A stretch of DNA of 41,714 bases from Caulobacteraceae bacterium (lineage in GTDB: Bacteria; Pseudomonadota; Alphaproteobacteria; Caulobacterales; Caulobacteraceae): assembly GCA_031291685.1 (NCBI GenBank), contig JARLIP010000024.1:1-41714 (forward strand), given 5' to 3'. Every line of letters starts with the position of its first letter. The stretch's first letter is position 1. The position numbers and the translations under genes are program-made. This document shows positions 41,547 through 41,714 of the stretch, piece after piece. The notes beneath the pieces are model-generated. The model made no database searches, had not been told where the DNA came from, and saw nothing but the letters and a program-made list of their open reading frames with translations.

Positions 41547-41714
41547 TTATCGGCCAGCGCTCAACCGATGCTGCGGCGCCTGGCTCAGCACCTGGACGCT
41601 CTGGATCTTGCCGGGACCGGCGATGGCGGTGGCGTCTTTGAACAGGGCCGCCTTCAGCTTCTCCTCGTCGATCCGGTTGTAGTCATTGGGCAGGGTGAAG
41701 GGGGCGCGCCGGGC
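41547..41714 (-). CDS. C-terminal 55 residues of an unrecognised protein (runs off the window end)
   Basis: The minus strand has an open frame from the window end to a TAA at 41547. It encodes a fragment with PFTLPNDYNRIDEEKLKAAL and AGPGKIQSVQVLSQA. Charged, helix-forming residues dominate. Codon use matches the neighbouring GC-rich genes, with G or C in most third positions, which supports coding. I do not recognise the family from this tail alone. It is convergent with the GT-C-like gene, 11 bp apart. Confidence 0.6.
   Translation of the reverse strand, partial: ARRAPFTLPNDYNRIDEEKLKAALFKDATAIAGPGKIQSVQVLSQAPQHRLSAGR

Overview
The window is a dense, high-G+C bacterial chromosome segment with about 36 protein genes and four tRNA genes, with no insertion sequence, prophage or CRISPR array. 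Its gene content is typical of Alphaproteobacteria and most like Caulobacteraceae (Caulobacter, Phenylobacterium). The signs are an NDUFS4-type complex I accessory subunit, a CBP3-like cytochrome bc1 chaperone, SdhE beside mfd and recG, a protein with two cold-shock domains, the ihfA/merR pair beside plsX-fabH, and a K+-independent proton-pumping pyrophosphatase. The assignment rests on gene content and order read by eye; no database search was possible.

Layout. 1-4402: mfd (cut by the window start) and sdhE on the minus strand, divergent from recG. 4427-8965: a minus-strand envelope block, kdsA-hldE-hldD, which makes the Kdo and heptose precursors of the lipopolysaccharide core, followed by a membrane-anchored DUF3089 protein whose nucleophile is replaced. 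9052-12455: a plus-strand lipid-modification operon (FAD oxidase of the COG2907 type, DUF1365 protein, Cfa-like methyltransferase). 12565-15614: a sulfur amino-acid cluster, cysK-sseA-metC. 15631-18401: tRNA-Arg, NDUFS4-like, tRNA-Pro(TGG), a PaaI-type thioesterase, glutaminyl cyclase, the double cold-shock protein and tRNA-Glu, all on the minus strand. 18534-23877: the operon alaC-hom-glpX-recJ, with a leader hairpin that overlaps the first ribosome-binding site. 23984-26874: a small lipoprotein divergent from a polyhydroxyalkanoate synthase with a long Lys/Ala/Pro-rich N-terminal extension. 26944-27990: a lone gene of visibly lower G+C that carries a PD-(D/E)XK-like nuclease signature; it is the clearest foreign islet in the window. 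28185-32451: msrB, a GNAT acetyltransferase, argC, the rplM-rpsI ribosomal operon with a readable promoter and a strong terminator, and ctaA (heme A synthase). 32594-35972: a DUF2842 membrane peptide, tRNA-Pro(GGG) with its own promoter and terminator, a MerR regulator, a palindromic repeat, ihfA, and plsX-fabH. 36063-39977: a DUF177 protein, the CBP3-like chaperone, bamE on the plus strand and hppA. 40237-41714: a polytopic GT-C-like membrane protein and the C-terminal end of an unrecognised gene.

Most of the window is ordinary housekeeping DNA. The points most worth following are the low-G+C nuclease-like gene, the basic extension on PhaC, the DUF3089 protein with Glu in the nucleophile position, and the leader hairpin in front of alaC-hom. 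No clear multi-gene novel system is visible.
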